Positions 62,477-64,000 of a DNA stretch of 64,000 nt are shown here, one piece after another. The stretch comes from Prevotella melaninogenica (GTDB lineage: Bacteria; Bacteroidota; Bacteroidia; Bacteroidales; Bacteroidaceae). The translations under genes were made by a program, and so were the position numbers. How positions within the stretch are numbered: the stretch's first letter is position 1; the number at the start of each line of letters is the position of its first letter. A model generated the notes under the pieces. That model was not told where the DNA came from, did no database searches, and saw only the letters and a list, made by a program, of their open reading frames with translations. The DNA lies in the NCBI RefSeq assembly GCF_003609775.1, contig NZ_AP018049.1, positions 930,001 through 994,000 of the forward strand, given 5' to 3'.

Positions 62477-64000
62477 CTACATCAATGCACCACCTCGATT
62501 TTCAAATCTTGCAAAGAGATTTTGAAGTTGAGCTGCATGTTTGTTAGCCCATGCATTATCAATCTTTTCATTTTCATTGACAAGATTCATCATAATCTGG
62601 AAATTCTTCTTACATTCACTCTGTGACATATTGAAGAGACGAGGATTAAGACTCAAATAGTAGTTAACATACTGAAGAGAAATCTTCCACAACTCATCAT
62701 ACATCTTGCGTGCCTTATCCTTCTGACCCAGCAATGCGTAAGCACGTGCAATGTCACTTGAACCGCTCATGTAGTTGATAGGTACATTATAGTTAGGAAT
62801 TTCCTTCTCGACCTTCTGCAGTACCTTCAATGCTTTTGCATTTTCACCCTTTGCAATGAGGTGGAGTGCAAGCTCAGCCATTTCACGACGATGTGTATAG
62901 CACATACGAGCTACAGTCTCATCGATGTAGAGTCCTGGCTTGCTGAGACCGCCCCACTTGAAGCGATTCATCATCACATCGTATGTCTTCTCTGTATCGA
63001 AGTTACGCATGTTGAGCCCAAGTGAGTTTGGATCAGCCATTGTTGAGAATGGAGTGATACGATTAACAAGGCCTTCCTGAATGAAGTTCTCGCCTAAGTT
63101 CATGAAGTTCTCTGCACCAACAGTTACTGCTACATAGAGAGGACGTGTCCAGTTACAGTTAGCAATCATTTCAAGCATCATTAAGTCATTCTTATACAAT
63201 GCTTGCTTTCCTGCCAATGAGATAACCATGCGGTCTGGAATTGAATCACCAGGACGCATCATACCACTGCGACGTACAGCCTCCTTATCGATAGTCATGT
63301 AGATTGTATCGGTAGGGATAACATGTGTATCAGCATTCTTTGAGCGTACCCAATACTTGAGAATATTCTTCAGCTCAAATGGGTCGTCACCAAACTGTGC
63401 CTTTGCAGAGGCTGGGTCCTGCTGATAGAACTCTCTAATCTGCTGCTTGAACTCTGGTTGAATCTGAACATACTCATTTGTACCACTTACATAGTCAAGG
63501 CGTGGCCATGAGATAGGTACACTTGGTGAGTTGTATGCAGGACGGCGCATTTGGTCGATGTACCAGTCTGTCTGTAGATAAGAAAGGTTGCAGACACGTG
63601 TATCCGTGCGTACTCCCTCAACTTCCTGATTGTACCAAAGTGGGAAGGTGTCGTTATCACCATTAGTGAAGATAATTGGATTACCCTCCTGCTGTAATGA
63701 GTTAAGGTAATTCTGACCAAAGTCACGGCAAGTATATCGGCCTGAACGATCGTGGTCGTCCCATGTCTGAGATGCCATCTGGATAGGAACAAGCAGACAG
63801 GCAAGCGAAATTACAGATGCAGACAATACTGGTGCAACCTTCAGTTTACGTGCCCAGTCGTAAAGTGCTAATACACCTAATCCGCACCAGATAGCGTATG
63901 CATAGAATGAAGCAGCATAAGCATAGTCACGCTCACGTGGCTGACTTGGGGTCTGATTCAGATAGATTACGATAGCAAGACCTGTCATAAAGAACAGGAA
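62477..64000 (-). CDS. DUF2723 membrane protein, C-terminal part (cut by window edge)
   Basis: 507 residues visible; the frame continues past base 64000. RERDYAYAASFYAYAIWCG and a membrane segment (SASVISLACLLVPIQMA) are followed by GRYTCRDFGQNYLNSL and IIFTNGDNDTFPLWYNQEVEGVR, the hallmark of Bacteroidetes DUF2723 proteins (predicted O-mannosyltransferase-like, about 1100 residues when complete). The tail (KALKVLQKVEKEIPNY to AYALLGQKDKARKMYDELW) is a TPR-like helical region. A role in protein or lipid glycosylation is inferred. Confidence 0.88.
   Translation of the reverse strand, partial: FLFFMTGLAIVIYLNQTPSQPRERDYAYAASFYAYAIWCGLGVLALYDWARKLKVAPVLSASVISLACLLVPIQMASQTWDDHDRSGRYTCRDFGQNYLNSLQQEGNPIIFTNGDNDTFPLWYNQEVEGVRTDTRVCNLSYLQTDWYIDQMRRPAYNSPSVPISWPRLDYVSGTNEYVQIQPEFKQQIREFYQQDPASAKAQFGDDPFELKNILKYWVRSKNADTHVIPTDTIYMTIDKEAVRRSGMMRPGDSIPDRMVISLAGKQALYKNDLMMLEMIANCNWTRPLYVAVTVGAENFMNLGENFIQEGLVNRITPFSTMADPNSLGLNMRNFDTEKTYDVMMNRFKWGGLSKPGLYIDETVARMCYTHRREMAELALHLIAKGENAKALKVLQKVEKEIPNYNVPINYMSGSSDIARAYALLGQKDKARKMYDELWKISLQYVNYYLSLNPRLFNMSQSECKKNFQIMMNLVNENEKIDNAWANKHAAQLQNLFARFENRGGALM

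Overview
The window looks like the chromosome of an oral or gut Prevotella (Bacteroidales). The support is: Bacteroidetes-type promoters (TTTG, about 20 bp, TAnnTTTG) before many genes, almost no Shine-Dalgarno sequences, a short primary sigma factor, DUF6048/DUF6452/DUF4199/DUF2723 proteins, a POT peptide transporter with DPP IV, an ISAon1-type element, and an AT-rich backbone of roughly 40% GC judged by eye. The species cannot be fixed from the sequence alone.

Layout. 1-2.9 kb: a sulfatase end and a two-domain sialate O-acetylesterase (host-glycan use). 3.2-5.8 kb: an orphan promoter-terminator pair and groES-groEL. 6-15 kb: housekeeping genes (AlkD-like repair, nucleotidyltransferase, NrnA-like DHH phosphoesterase, nitroreductase, YccF, WG-repeat protein, UvrA). 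15.4-19.1 kb: a minus-strand operon of a LysM/periplasmic-binding protein, a beta-barrel and a POT transporter. 19.5-23.2 kb: a Cys-cluster miniprotein, a HAD hydrolase and NrdD. 23.5-28.4 kb: a GC-richer accessory operon (NVEAL-type Cys-rich secreted peptide, macroglobulin-like MG2-type protein, TonB-type barrel), bordered by transposase debris. 29-34 kb: Crp/Fnr regulator, ApbE, DUF6048/DUF6452, a GT2 glycosyltransferase, DUF4199. 34.1-34.4 kb: SRP RNA and tRNA-Thr on one transcript. 34.8-39.6 kb: a BlaI/BlaR1/outer-membrane-barrel module bracketed by 133-bp direct repeats. 40-42 kb: tRNA-Cys, a small-protein operon and RNase P RNA. 42.8-47.9 kb: DegP/HtrA, then an rpoD operon carrying an HprK-like kinase, an S24/S26 peptidase and a PqqD protein (a RiPP-like set). 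48-53.3 kb: an accessory patch with a broken ISL3 transposase, an ankyrin lipoprotein, an orphan Rhs C-terminal tip and an ISAon1 element with a nonsense mutation. 53.6-64 kb: ClpB, a YhcC-type radical SAM protein, DPP IV, QueG, a polysaccharide deacetylase and a DUF2723 protein cut by the window edge.

Three things stand out beyond ordinary annotation. First, intergenic gaps hold short repeat arrays of three unrelated sequence classes (11 arrays) that nearly all share a 22-bp period. Second, the same inverted repeat, GACA-N3-TGTC with CTG/CAG-like flanks, lies upstream of all three stress loci in the window: groESL, degP and clpB. Third, two compact cassettes (the NVEAL/MG2/TonB operon and the HprK/S24/PqqD set) look like secreted or modified peptide systems whose products are not known to me. 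All family calls were made by reading motifs; no database search was run.
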